This document shows positions 1 to 7,943 of a stretch of 64,000 nt of DNA, piece after piece (the first letter of the stretch is position 1; every line of letters begins with the position of its first letter). Location of the stretch: assembly GCA_003725585.1 (NCBI GenBank), contig RJMB01000001.1, positions 62,001 through 126,000 on the forward strand. Direction: 5' to 3'. Under the pieces are notes generated by a model. It ran no database searches. It was not told the origin of the DNA and saw only the letters and a program-made list of their open reading frames with translations. Position numbers and translations under genes: made by a program. This DNA comes from Halostreptopolyspora alba. GTDB taxonomy: Bacteria > Actinomycetota > Actinomycetes > Streptosporangiales > Streptosporangiaceae.

Positions 1-257
1 TCTGGTTCACCGCCACCTCGGGGTCGGCGGCGCGCATCTACAAGGACTGCGGTGATGCCTTCTACGGAGGGGAGAACTCCGGGGTACCCACCGCCGTGGC
101 GCTGTTTCCCGGTGACACCCCGATCCGCACGCTCGCCGACCGCTGCAACACGGTCGTGCGCTGGCAACGTTACGACCGCGGCGGGCACTTCGCGGCGATT
201 CAAGCCCCGGATCTGCTCACCGACGATATCCGCGAGTTCGCCGCGGAGCTGACGTAG
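1..257 (+). CDS. Epoxide hydrolase family protein (alpha/beta hydrolase), C-terminal part
   Basis: The gene enters from the left edge; reading from base 3 gives 84 residues ending at a TAG. The peptide contains FPGDTPIR and then RGGHFAAIQAPDLLTDDIREF, the C-terminal pattern of large epoxide hydrolases of the alpha/beta-hydrolase fold. In that family the His of GGHF is the catalytic base that activates water in the hydrolysis of epoxides to diols. The nucleophile and lid domain lie outside the window, so substrate cannot be judged. It is convergent with the thioesterase gene, with about 50 bases between them. Confidence 0.8.
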   Translation, partial: WFTATSGSAARIYKDCGDAFYGGENSGVPTAVALFPGDTPIRTLADRCNTVVRWQRYDRGGHFAAIQAPDLLTDDIREFAAELT

Positions 258-311
258 GGGGTGTTTTCGGGGCTCGCTGGCGCTCGCCGAGAGCGGGTCC
301 CCGCAGGGGCG

Positions 312-782
312 TCACTCGTGCAGGTACTCCCGCAGGAACGCGCGCTCCTCGTCGTTGAGGCGGCGGATGGACTGTTCGCGCTGGTTGAAACCGACCATGA
401 CCGAGGTGGCCCGTAGATAGACGGTGTCGGTCCCGGTGTCGGCGTCGCGGACCTCGTAGGCTAGCCGGAAACTGGAGTGCCGCACGTCGGTCACCCACGT
501 CTCGACCAGGATGGGCTCGCGGCGCATCTGCAACGGCCGCACGTAGTCCACCTCGTGTCGGGCCACGACCAGCCCGCCCATCCGCCGCTCGCCGTCAACC
601 CTGCTGTCCCAGTGCAGGAACGCCAGGCGGGCGTCCTCCAGGTAGGTCAGCATTCGCACGTTGTTGACGTGGTTGAGCGGGTCGAGGTCGGCGAACCGGA
701 CATAGGCGCGGAAGTGGTGTGTGCGACGGCCGCCGGAACCGTCTCCGTCGCCCCTGTGCTGGTCCGTCGCGGCCTCTGTCAC
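312..782 (-). CDS. Hotdog-fold acyl-CoA thioesterase (4HBT family)
   Basis: 156 residues. The N-terminal 22 residues are polar and probably disordered; the rest is one hotdog domain with the 4HBT hallmark RFADLDPLNHVNN (Asp of DLDPLNH as likely catalytic residue), then YLEDAR, VARHEVDYVRP and VETWVTDVRHSSFRL. Family members hydrolyse the thioester of acyl-CoAs, often 4-hydroxybenzoyl- or medium-chain acyl-CoA; substrate is not predictable here. I chose the GTG at 782 because GAGGAAGG lies about 10 bases upstream; the open frame runs further upstream but without a better start. It lies downstream of, and in the same direction as, the prolyl oligopeptidase gene with 107 bases between. Confidence 0.85.
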   Translation of the reverse strand: MTEAATDQHRGDGDGSGGRRTHHFRAYVRFADLDPLNHVNNVRMLTYLEDARLAFLHWDSRVDGERRMGGLVVARHEVDYVRPLQMRREPILVETWVTDVRHSSFRLAYEVRDADTGTDTVYLRATSVMVGFNQREQSIRRLNDEERAFLREYLHE

Positions 783-889
783 CGTTGTCCGTCCTTCCTC
801 GTCCCGGATGCGCTCGTCTGTGGTCCGCGGACCAGTGTCTCGAACGCGTCGCCGTCGCGGGCGCCCACCCCCGGTCAGCGGCCCACCGC

Positions 890-2992
890 TCAGGAGCCGT
901 CGGGGACGTCGAGCCCGGTGAAACGCGCGAGGAACGCCAGCTGGTCGGCACTGAGCCGGACCGTGCGGCTCACCGCGCGTGCGCTGTGGCCCACCTCGGA
1001 CTCGCGGCGCAACAGGATCGGGCGCGCGTCGATTGGCGCGGCGGTCGCGTGCTGTAGGGCGGCGCACATCTTCCGGGCGTGCAGTGGATCGACCCGGCTG
1101 TCGTTGTCGAATACGGTGAACAGGGTCGCCGGGTATCGGACACCCTCAGTGACGTTGTGGTAGGGGGAGTACCCCAGGAGCCAGCCGAGTTCCTCGGGGT
1201 CGTCGGCGCTGCCGTACTCGACGTTCCACAGTCGCCCCAACCCGAAACGCTCGTAGCGCACCATGTCCAGCAGCGGCGCCGAACAGACCGCGGCGGCGAA
1301 CAGGTCGGGCCGCTGCGTGGTCACCGCCCCGACCAACAGCCCGCCATTGCTTCCACCCTTGGCCGCGAGCTGCTCGGGAGTCGTCACCCCGGTGGCGACC
1401 AGGTGTTCCGCCGCGCTCACGAAGTCGTCGAAGACGTTCTGCTTCGCGTCGAGCATGCCGGCGCGGTGCCACTCCTCACCCTCCTCCAGCCCGCCACGCA
1501 GGTGGGCGATCGCGTAGCTCCCGCCGGCCCGTACCCACGCCAGCACCGTCGGCGAGTAGGCCGGTGTGAGCGAGATCGAGAAACCCCCGTAGCCGTACAG
1601 GATGGTCGGGCGCGGTCCCCGATCCTCGGGGGGCGAGAGCAGCAGCATCCGCACCGTCGTGCCGTCGCGGGAGGTGTAGCTGACCTGCTCGGTGCGTACG
1701 TCCGGTGGGTCCGGCGCGCCGGGCGCCGACTCCCAGAGGTCGACCTCGCCGGTCCGGCCGTCGTAGCGGTACACCGCCGTTGGGCGGCTGTTGTCGGTGT
1801 AACCGAACCACGCTTCGTGGCCGCCTTCCGGGCGCTCGACGATGCCGCCGACCGAGCCCAAGCCGGGAAGCGGCACCGGGCCGCGTCGTTCACCCGAGTC
1901 CAGGTCGTGCGCGGTGATTTCGCTCACCGCGTGCCGTAGCCACGAGACGAGCAGCACCGGGCGCGGCATCCGGGGGCCGTCCAGGATCGCGAAGTCGTCC
2001 AGAACCGCCTCGGGGTCGGTCGTGACCAGAGTGCGCCAGTTCTCGTAGCCGGGGTTGGCCGGATCGGTCACGCACAGCCGGCCCCGGGGAGCGTCGCGGT
2101 CCGTCAACAGGTACAGCCGACCGTCCCGCCCCACGTGGCACGTGAGCTGGGCGTCGACGTCGTACTGGATCGGGGTCAGCTCGGGGGCGCGTGGCCCGGT
2201 CTCGCGTAGGTCGGCGATCCAGGCGTCGTTGTTGGCCGCCGTGCCCTTGGTGCGCTCGACCAGCAGCCACCGCCCGTCGTGGCTGACCGCCACGCCGTAG
2301 TAGCTGATCATGTCGTGCCCCGCGCCGAGGACGAGCGCGTCCCGGTCCGTGGGGGTGCCGACCTCGTGCAGGTACACCCGCCGGTGGTACTGCTCCTCCC
2401 CTTCGCCGACCTCCTCCGGCGGTAGGCGCCGCACGTAGTAGAACGCCGCCCCGTCCGGCAGCCACGCGATGGGGGAGTAGCGGCACCGGTCGATCGGGCC
2501 GTCGAGGGTCTCACCCGTGGTGACGTTCATCACCCACAGCTGCGACTCCTCCGAGCCACCCACGGAGATCTGGTAGGCGAGCAACCTCCCCGTGGGGTCG
2601 GGGCGCCACGAGTCGAGAGTCGTGGCGCCGCTGGGGTCGAGCGCGCCCGGGTCGACCAGCACACTCTCGTCCCCGCCGCCGGGAGGCACCGTGAGCAGCA
2701 CCCCGTGCTCCTGGTCGGGGGCACGCCGGGTGAGGAACCCGCGTCCCCGGCGCCAGACCGGCGTGCCGACGGAACCCGCCCCCATGAGTTCCCGGACGTT
2801 CGCGTCGAAATAGCCGCGCGCCGGCAGTTCCGCGCCGACACTGGCGAAGAGGGTGTCCTGGGCGGCGGACCACTCCTTGGTCCGTGGAGCGTCGGGATCC
2901 TCCAACCAGCGGTAAGGGTCGGCGACCGTGAACCCGTGCAGGTTCTCGGGCCGCGTGACGCGCTCAGCGGCGGGATAACTGCGGTCAGGCAT
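890..2992 (-). CDS. Prolyl oligopeptidase family serine peptidase (S9A)
   Basis: 700 residues, the usual length for S9A peptidases. The N-terminal half starts with YRWLEDPDAP, the S9A hallmark, and forms the beta-propeller that gates access; the C-terminal third is the alpha/beta-hydrolase domain with YGYGGF, the nucleophile elbow GGSNGGLL (Ser548), NDSRVDP with the acid, and EVGHS with the base. No signal peptide is visible, so a cytoplasmic location is likely. Such enzymes cut short proline-containing peptides after Pro. The ATG at 2992 begins directly before the conserved YRWLEDP region; the frame stays open for 77 more codons upstream but those residues are low-complexity and unlike the family. 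Confidence 0.9.
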   Translation of the reverse strand: MPDRSYPAAERVTRPENLHGFTVADPYRWLEDPDAPRTKEWSAAQDTLFASVGAELPARGYFDANVRELMGAGSVGTPVWRRGRGFLTRRAPDQEHGVLLTVPPGGGDESVLVDPGALDPSGATTLDSWRPDPTGRLLAYQISVGGSEESQLWVMNVTTGETLDGPIDRCRYSPIAWLPDGAAFYYVRRLPPEEVGEGEEQYHRRVYLHEVGTPTDRDALVLGAGHDMISYYGVAVSHDGRWLLVERTKGTAANNDAWIADLRETGPRAPELTPIQYDVDAQLTCHVGRDGRLYLLTDRDAPRGRLCVTDPANPGYENWRTLVTTDPEAVLDDFAILDGPRMPRPVLLVSWLRHAVSEITAHDLDSGERRGPVPLPGLGSVGGIVERPEGGHEAWFGYTDNSRPTAVYRYDGRTGEVDLWESAPGAPDPPDVRTEQVSYTSRDGTTVRMLLLSPPEDRGPRPTILYGYGGFSISLTPAYSPTVLAWVRAGGSYAIAHLRGGLEEGEEWHRAGMLDAKQNVFDDFVSAAEHLVATGVTTPEQLAAKGGSNGGLLVGAVTTQRPDLFAAAVCSAPLLDMVRYERFGLGRLWNVEYGSADDPEELGWLLGYSPYHNVTEGVRYPATLFTVFDNDSRVDPLHARKMCAALQHATAAPIDARPILLRRESEVGHSARAVSRTVRLSADQLAFLARFTGLDVPDGS

Positions 2993-3300
2993 GAGCCTGA
3001 CCCTATCCGGGGTTGCCCGACCGTGTCGGCGCGGTTGCGTGGGGAAACGATCCGGCTGCGCGATGATGGACGCGAGGTGCTGTTTCGGTGGCCGTCCAGA
3101 AATTGGGGTGGCGGCGAAGCCGTCCGAGCGAGCAAACTGAATGCGGGACATTACTCGGCGGGAACCCACCCACGGGAGGTCCGTGTGGCAACGCGAACAG
3201 TGCCGGCCCCCAGGCCGGTCCAAGGGGAGGTCTCCTGGCTGGCCGACCGGCTGGCCGGGGACGAGACACAGCCGTTACCAACGACGCTCGGGGAGCGGCC

Positions 3301-3846
3301 ATGAGCGCCGGCGGCGGTAAGGAGGGCGGTCCACCCCACCGTCACGTGCTGTTGCTCAACGCCAGCTACGAGCCGCTGACGACCGTACCACTACGCCGCG
3401 CCATTCTCCTGGTGTTACGGGAGAAGGCGGAGGTCGTGCACGGTGACACCGAGGGTGCGGTACTGCACTCGGCGACCACCGCGCTTTCGGTGCCGTCGGT
3501 GATCCGGCTCCGACGCTACATCCGCGTTCCCTACCGCAGGCGGGTGCCGTTGACCCGTGTGGCGCTGATGCGTCGCGACGGCAACCACTGCGGGTACTGC
3601 GGGAGACGCGCCGAAACCATCGACCACGTTATCCCACGCAGCCGCGGTGGCGCGCACGTGTGGGAGAACGTCGTCGCCTCCTGCAAGGCGTGTAACCACC
3701 GAAAGGCCGATCGTCTCCTCGACGAGATCGGGTGGACGCTGAAGGTCACCCCGAAGGTGCCGCGGGGCCTGCACTGGCGACTCATCAACGGCGAACACCA
3801 CGGGGACCCCCAGTGGGCCCCCTACGTCGCCCGAGTGGCCGCCTGA
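3301..3846 (+). CDS. HNH endonuclease
   Basis: 181 residues. Residues about 15-85 hold the N-terminal region common in actinobacterial HNH proteins (LLNASYEPLTTVPLRRAI). The HNH/zinc domain follows with CGYC, IDHVIPRSRGG, WENVVASCKACNHRKAD: two CxxC pairs to bind zinc and the H-N-H residues that coordinate the catalytic metal. These small proteins are chromosomal and nearly universal in actinobacteria; a restriction role is possible but not shown. The ATG at 3301 has GGGAGCGG just upstream. A strong hairpin directly follows the stop codon. Confidence 0.85.
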   Translation: MSAGGGKEGGPPHRHVLLLNASYEPLTTVPLRRAILLVLREKAEVVHGDTEGAVLHSATTALSVPSVIRLRRYIRVPYRRRVPLTRVALMRRDGNHCGYCGRRAETIDHVIPRSRGGAHVWENVVASCKACNHRKADRLLDEIGWTLKVTPKVPRGLHWRLINGEHHGDPQWAPYVARVAA

Positions 3847-3857
3847 CCAGCGCCGGG

Positions 3858-3889
3858 CGGTGCCGTTCCCCGGCTGGGGAACGGCACCG
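3858..3889. terminator. Bidirectional hairpin terminator between HNH gene and merR
   Basis: Perfect 14-bp stem (3858-3871 with 3876-3889) with a 4-base loop GGCT. It sits between two converging genes, 12 bases after one stop and 6 bases from the other, and has no U-tract, as is common for actinobacterial terminators. Confidence 0.85.
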
Positions 3890-3894
3890 GTGCC

Positions 3895-4257
3895 TCAGGA
3901 CCTGTGTTCGCGCAGCGACCCCAGCTCGGCGTGCAGGCGCTCGCGGATGTCGGCGAGCTCGGTGAGGTTGGCCTCGACCCCGGCCAGCCGGCGTTCGTAC
4001 AGCTCGATGATGTGGTCGCACACCTCGGCCTCGGCGAGATCGCCGGCGTACAGGCAGTCGCCGACCTGTTGGATCTCGGCCATGGCCAGCCCCGCCGCCA
4101 GCAGCGCGCGAATGTTGCCGACCACGGTCACCGTGGACTCCGGATAGTCGCGGTAGCCGTTGTCCCGCCGTTCGGCCGTGATCAGCCCGACCTGCTCGTA
4201 GTAGCGCAGTGACCGGGCACTGGCGCCGGTCCGCCGTGCGAGTTCGCCGATGCGCAT
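3895..4257 (-). CDS. MerR family transcriptional regulator
   Basis: 120 residues. The winged helix-turn-helix is at the N-terminus (MRIGELARRTGASARSLRYYEQVGL, the MerR signature), followed by RRDNGYRDYPE and a dimerisation coiled coil ending in ELYERRLAGVEANLTELADIRERL. Two Cys residues occur around residues 68-80 but there is no metal-binding Cys cluster, so a drug or organic ligand is more likely than a metal. Its ATG overlaps the TGA of the upstream MFS gene by one base (TGATG), which implies translational coupling. The likely operator is the 24-bp dyad at 5528-5551 in the promoter of the pair, giving autoregulation together with the exporter. Confidence 0.9.
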   Translation of the reverse strand: MRIGELARRTGASARSLRYYEQVGLITAERRDNGYRDYPESTVTVVGNIRALLAAGLAMAEIQQVGDCLYAGDLAEAEVCDHIIELYERRLAGVEANLTELADIRERLHAELGSLREHRS

Positions 4258-5513
4258 CAGTTCTCCCTCTCAGCCGCCGGCTCCTCCCGCCGGGCCAGCA
4301 GAGTGAACGCGAGGAGCAGCACCCCACCCCCGATGATCAGCAGGGTAACCGAGGCCCGTGGCAGCGCCTCCGGCCCTCCGGCGGCGAGCGCGAGCCCACC
4401 CAGTGATCCCGCGAGGGAGAAGCCCAGGTACATCCCGCTGGTGTTCAGCGCGAGAATGGCGCTGTCGGCACCCCGGGCCCGCAGCAGCAGCCACGACTGC
4501 AGGGGCGGGCTGATCGTCCAGATCCCCACCGCCCAGACCACCACGATACCGGCGAGCACGGCGAAGGGAAGCGAGCCCGCGGGAGCGAGGGTGGTAAGCG
4601 CCGCCAGCACGGCGACCATGACGATCGCGGTGCCCAACCCGGCCGCCAGGGTGCGTCCCGGCCCCCACCGGTCGGCGCCGCGCCCGCCGAGCAGCACCCC
4701 GACGAAACCCGCCGCGCCGAACAGCATGATCAAGGTCCCCACCGCGTCGGTGCCGCCGGAGAGCTGGCGGTAGAGCGGAGCCAGGTAGATGTAGGGCATC
4801 ATCCCGCCCGCGCCCGAGATGAGCAGGGCGAGCGTCGTTCCCAGGATGACGGGCCGCTTCAGTGGGGCGACGCGCTGCCGCAGACCCAGCTCCGGGCCGG
4901 TGTCGTGGCGGGGCAGCCACAGCATTCCCACGAACGCCGGGAGGCTCAGTGCCGCGACGAACAGCATCGTCGCGCGCCACCCCAACGCCGCCCCGATCCA
5001 GCTGCCGATCGGAACCCCCGCGACCAGAGAGAGGGTGATCCCCGCCGTCACGAGACTGAGGTAGCGGGCCTTCCGCTCGGCCGGGGCGTGCCGGCCCACC
5101 GCGACCAGCGCCGTCGGCACGAGGGTGGCGGCGGCCAGCGCGGTGACCACCCGCAACCCCATCGCCACCGGGTAACTGGGCGCGAAGGCCATCAGGACGT
5201 TGGCGACGGCGAACAGCACCGTCACCGCGGGTAGTAGGCGGTGGTGCGGTATCCGCCCCGCCACGACGGCCATGATCGGTGCCCCGAGTCCGTAGGTCAG
5301 CGAGTACACGGTGACGAGTTGGCCCGCTGTCGCCTCTGTGACCTCCAGGTCGGCCGACACCAGCGGCAGGATCCCCGCGATGACCATGTCGTCGGTTCCG
5401 GTGGCGAAGGCGGCGAGGGTGAGCGCCAGCAGCCACATCGGGATCCCGCGGGCGGCAGCACGGCGGCCACCGGATCCGGGCGAGTTGGCTGCGATTGTCG
5501 TGTCGGTTGTCAT
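4257..5513 (-). CDS. MFS transporter, probable drug efflux (DHA family)
   Basis: 418 residues from the ATG at 5513. About 12 hydrophobic segments are visible. The motif-A-like region after helix 2 (VAGRIPHHRL) and GxxxGxxxG-type helices such as LLGGRGADRWGPGRTLAAG fit the DHA1/AraJ-like exporters of the major facilitator superfamily, which use the proton gradient to expel small molecules. It forms a two-gene operon with the MerR regulator. An ATG at 5540 would add nine residues (MCQGRNFPA) but lies inside the operator, upstream of the predicted transcription start, so I reject it. Ligand identity is unknown. Confidence 0.88.
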   Translation of the reverse strand: MTTDTTIAANSPGSGGRRAAARGIPMWLLALTLAAFATGTDDMVIAGILPLVSADLEVTEATAGQLVTVYSLTYGLGAPIMAVVAGRIPHHRLLPAVTVLFAVANVLMAFAPSYPVAMGLRVVTALAAATLVPTALVAVGRHAPAERKARYLSLVTAGITLSLVAGVPIGSWIGAALGWRATMLFVAALSLPAFVGMLWLPRHDTGPELGLRQRVAPLKRPVILGTTLALLISGAGGMMPYIYLAPLYRQLSGGTDAVGTLIMLFGAAGFVGVLLGGRGADRWGPGRTLAAGLGTAIVMVAVLAALTTLAPAGSLPFAVLAGIVVVWAVGIWTISPPLQSWLLLRARGADSAILALNTSGMYLGFSLAGSLGGLALAAGGPEALPRASVTLLIIGGGVLLLAFTLLARREEPAAEREN

Positions 5514-5520
5514 GGCGGGA

Positions 5521-5553
5521 AAGTTACGACCCTGACACATGTGTGAAGGTCAA
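5521..5553 (-). promoter_or_regulatory. MerR-type promoter with operator dyad
   Basis: Read on the minus strand: TTGACC (5548-5553) as -35, and TAACTT (5521-5526) as -10, with an abnormally long spacer of about 20-21 bases. The spacer and flanks hold a 24-bp dyad (5528-5551; 20 of 24 positions symmetric, core ACACATGTGT). A long spacer filled by a dyad is the hallmark of MerR activation by DNA untwisting. The -10 ends seven bases before the ATG at 5513, so the transcript should be leaderless. Confidence 0.75.
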
Positions 5554-5575
5554 ACCGGCCCCGGCGGCACCGCGG

Positions 5576-6259
5576 TTACCCGGCCTGGTCCTCGATCCTG
5601 AAGTAGGCGGTGCCCTCACCCACCTCCACGGTGACCAGTGTCCGGTCGCCCAGCTCGACCTCGTCGCCGGCCTCGACCTCGACCTCCCGCTCGTCCACCC
5701 CGTCACCGGAGACCAGGATCCGTGCCGTGCCGTCCGTGGCGCTGCCCACCCCGATGGTCAGGCCGGACTCGTTGGCGCGGTGCCCCACCCGGACGGCGAA
5801 GACATCCGGGTCCGCCATGGGGTCTCCGTCCACTCCCTGCCGCGGTGACGCGCCTTCGGAGGCGGAGCCGTTGTCGGGGGGCGTGGACTCCGGGTCCTCG
5901 ATGGTCACCGCGATTCTCTCATCGTCGGTGTCGATGCGCTCGACGGTGACCGTTCGGCGCCCGACGTCGACGCTGTCCCCCTCACTAACCCGGACCACCT
6001 TGGTGTCGTCGGCATCCGGAGCGTAGACCTGGATGTTGGCCTCGTCGTCTCTCACCCTCATGAGCCCCACCCGCATATCCCCGTGGGCGAGCTGGTTTCC
6101 CTGAACGATGTAGTGATGGTCGTCGGGAAGCTCGGACCCGTCGGTGTCGCCGGAGCACCCCGCCATGAGCGCGACCGTGAGAGCGACGGCAAGCCCCGCC
6201 GTGGCCGGGCGTGACGAACGCGGCCACCGGCGGCGGTGCGTGGTCGGGGTCGGCTGCAT
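5576..6259 (-). CDS. Lipoprotein of unknown function with two homologous repeats
   Basis: 227 residues. A basic, hydrophobic signal peptide ends in the lipobox LMAGC (lipidated Cys near residue 36), so the protein should be anchored on the outer face of the membrane. The mature part contains two similar units: the first carries VSEGDSVDVGRRTVTVERI...VTIEDPES and the second VEAGDEVELGDRTLVTVEV...FRIEDQAG, each a beta-rich stretch of about 70 residues joined by an acidic Ser/Gly linker. I do not recognise a family. The start at 6259 follows the stop of the calpain-like gene by 10 bases and has AGGG eight bases upstream; ATG 6277 would overlap that gene. The tight spacing suggests cotranslation and a role connected with the protease. 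Confidence 0.75.
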   Translation of the reverse strand: MQPTPTTHRRRWPRSSRPATAGLAVALTVALMAGCSGDTDGSELPDDHHYIVQGNQLAHGDMRVGLMRVRDDEANIQVYAPDADDTKVVRVSEGDSVDVGRRTVTVERIDTDDERIAVTIEDPESTPPDNGSASEGASPRQGVDGDPMADPDVFAVRVGHRANESGLTIGVGSATDGTARILVSGDGVDEREVEVEAGDEVELGDRTLVTVEVGEGTAYFRIEDQAG

Positions 6260-6269
6260 GCTGGTCACC

Positions 6270-7703
6270 CTACTCATCCAGGTTGGTGGAGTGGATAGCG
6301 GCGAAGTTGTCGTTCACCTCGTCGAGCGACAGCACGATGTCGTCGGTGTGTGAACCCCACGGGTTGCGGAGGGTGACCGTGCCGTCGTCGCGGTTGACCC
6401 CGGTCATGAAGTAGACATGGCCGGACACGAGAGTTCCCGCGTCGTCGTCGACGAGATCCCCCTTCCCGGTCCCGTCCTTGGGCCAGTCGTTGAGCTGCAT
6501 CGTTGGTGGGGTGGAGAGGGTGATCGCCTCGCCGTTCTCGAACTTGCCCGCCAGCTCGTCCATGGTGGTGTCCGTGACGTCCGGAATGTAGTCCATCCCG
6601 GCTCCGCCCGCGAATGTGTTCATGGCCGCGCCCGCGTGCCAGTTCTCCAGGTTCGAGTAGTCGTTGCCTTCCAGGTCGGCGTATGCCTTCTCCACGATCG
6701 CGGGCCAGATCACCGGGGGGTCCTCGTTGGACCCCGCGAACGCGGGGGTGCCGTCGGGGTTCAGCGGCAGGTCGGGGGTCACCGTGACCGGGTCCTTGCC
6801 GGGGAACGTCACGGTGTAGGTCCCGTTGGCGTTCTCCTGGATCATCTCCTCGACGTGGCCGGGGTTCTGCCGGGCCATCGCGCCCATGGTCGCCATGAGC
6901 CAGCAGTCCCCCAGGGAGTTCTGGTTGACGTGCTCCCACGAGACCGGTTCGTCCCCCTCGCCGTACAGCGAGTAGTCGTCGATCTCACCGTAGGAGACAT
7001 TGCTCGGACTGTTGCCTCCGGCCGGGTCCCCGCCGACGCCCTCGAAGTCGGGTTGGGCGAAGGGAGTGGCGCCACTGTTCTGTAGGGCCCTGAGGGTATC
7101 CAGGGGCGCGGTCCGCTGGATCTCCTCGACGAGGTCGAAGTACTCCTGTTCGAGCGGGATGGGCCCCGACTCGAACAGTCGTCCCAGGTCCTGGGACGAC
7201 ATGGTGTCGACGACCGCCGCCAGTTCCTCGGGGGAGAGATCCTTGTAGGTGTCGTAGGCGCAGGTCCCGGTGAACCAGGGAGCGTCCTCGTTCCAGTCAC
7301 TCAGGCACCCCTCCAGTTCCTCGACGGCCGCCTCGACCGCCTCAGAGTCAGCGTCGGCCGGGTCGGGGCCCGCGTTGGAGGGTGCGGGAGGGCCAGCGGG
7401 GTGTCCGGCCGGCGGTCCCTCGTAGTCGGGATGGTTGGGATCGGTGACGTGTTCCGGCTCGGTGGCGGGGGAGGAGTCGGGGTCCGACTGGTTCCAGTAC
7501 TGCTCACCGGGGTCCGCGTTCGACCCCGTTCCGGGGTCTGAGGGGCCGAGGGCGCGGGCGAGCCCGGACGTGATCAGGTCATCGATCCGTTGGGGAACGC
7601 CGGCCATCAGGACCGCGGCGACGACGGCCGAGACGATCATGAGAACAGCGCCGTACTCGACCAGTGAGGCGCCACTGTCGGAGGAATGGGCTCTGCGGCT
7701 CAC
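6270..7703 (-). CDS. Flp-pilin-like N-terminus fused to a calpain-type (C2) cysteine protease domain
   Basis: 477 residues. Residues 11-35 read GASLVEYG then a hydrophobic helix; G11, E16 and Y17 fit the Flp-type prepilin motif G-X4-E-Y exactly, so a prepilin peptidase could cut after G11. Residues 50-115 are a Pro/Asp-rich linker; 120-215 an alpha-helical region with a Cys pair; 230-477 the peptidase: Cys267 in NSLGDCWLMA, His429 in SGHVYFMTGV and Asn447 in TLRNPWGSH are the calpain triad. Bacterial calpains are C2 family cysteine peptidases; substrate and calcium need are unknown. The start is GTG 7703 with AGGTGG upstream. No tad secretion genes are in the window. The lipoprotein gene follows after 10 bases. 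Confidence 0.85.
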   Translation of the reverse strand: MSRRAHSSDSGASLVEYGAVLMIVSAVVAAVLMAGVPQRIDDLITSGLARALGPSDPGTGSNADPGEQYWNQSDPDSSPATEPEHVTDPNHPDYEGPPAGHPAGPPAPSNAGPDPADADSEAVEAAVEELEGCLSDWNEDAPWFTGTCAYDTYKDLSPEELAAVVDTMSSQDLGRLFESGPIPLEQEYFDLVEEIQRTAPLDTLRALQNSGATPFAQPDFEGVGGDPAGGNSPSNVSYGEIDDYSLYGEGDEPVSWEHVNQNSLGDCWLMATMGAMARQNPGHVEEMIQENANGTYTVTFPGKDPVTVTPDLPLNPDGTPAFAGSNEDPPVIWPAIVEKAYADLEGNDYSNLENWHAGAAMNTFAGGAGMDYIPDVTDTTMDELAGKFENGEAITLSTPPTMQLNDWPKDGTGKGDLVDDDAGTLVSGHVYFMTGVNRDDGTVTLRNPWGSHTDDIVLSLDEVNDNFAAIHSTNLDE

Positions 7704-7890
7704 GGTGACGCCACCTGCCGGGATCGTTGGAAGCGACGGATGGCGTCAAACTACATCGGCCGGACCCGGGAGACTCCCGCTGCCGCCGATTTCCGGTGAG
7801 AAGTTCCGTGGCTGTTCACCGGGACTCCACGACACGCTGGCCCCCGGTTCCGGCGACCACGGCGAGACGCACGGGGCACCGGAGACACGT

Positions 7891-7924
7891 GCGGCCCGCG
7901 CCCGCCGCGGCGGACACGGGCCGC
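7891..7924 (-). terminator. Probable terminator of ilvD
   Basis: Two-part hairpin: outer 8-bp stem (7891-7898 with 7917-7924) and an inner CCGCC/GGCGG stem. It begins about 20 bases beyond the ilvD stop. The rest of the 240-base gap to the calpain-like gene shows no other structure. Confidence 0.6.
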
Positions 7925-7943
7925 ACCAGGACCCGGGGTTGGC

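Noticed and set aside
5514-5540. ATG 5540 as start of the MFS gene
   Set aside because: It lies within the operator dyad and upstream of the predicted transcription start; the ATG at 5513 fits the leaderless geometry.
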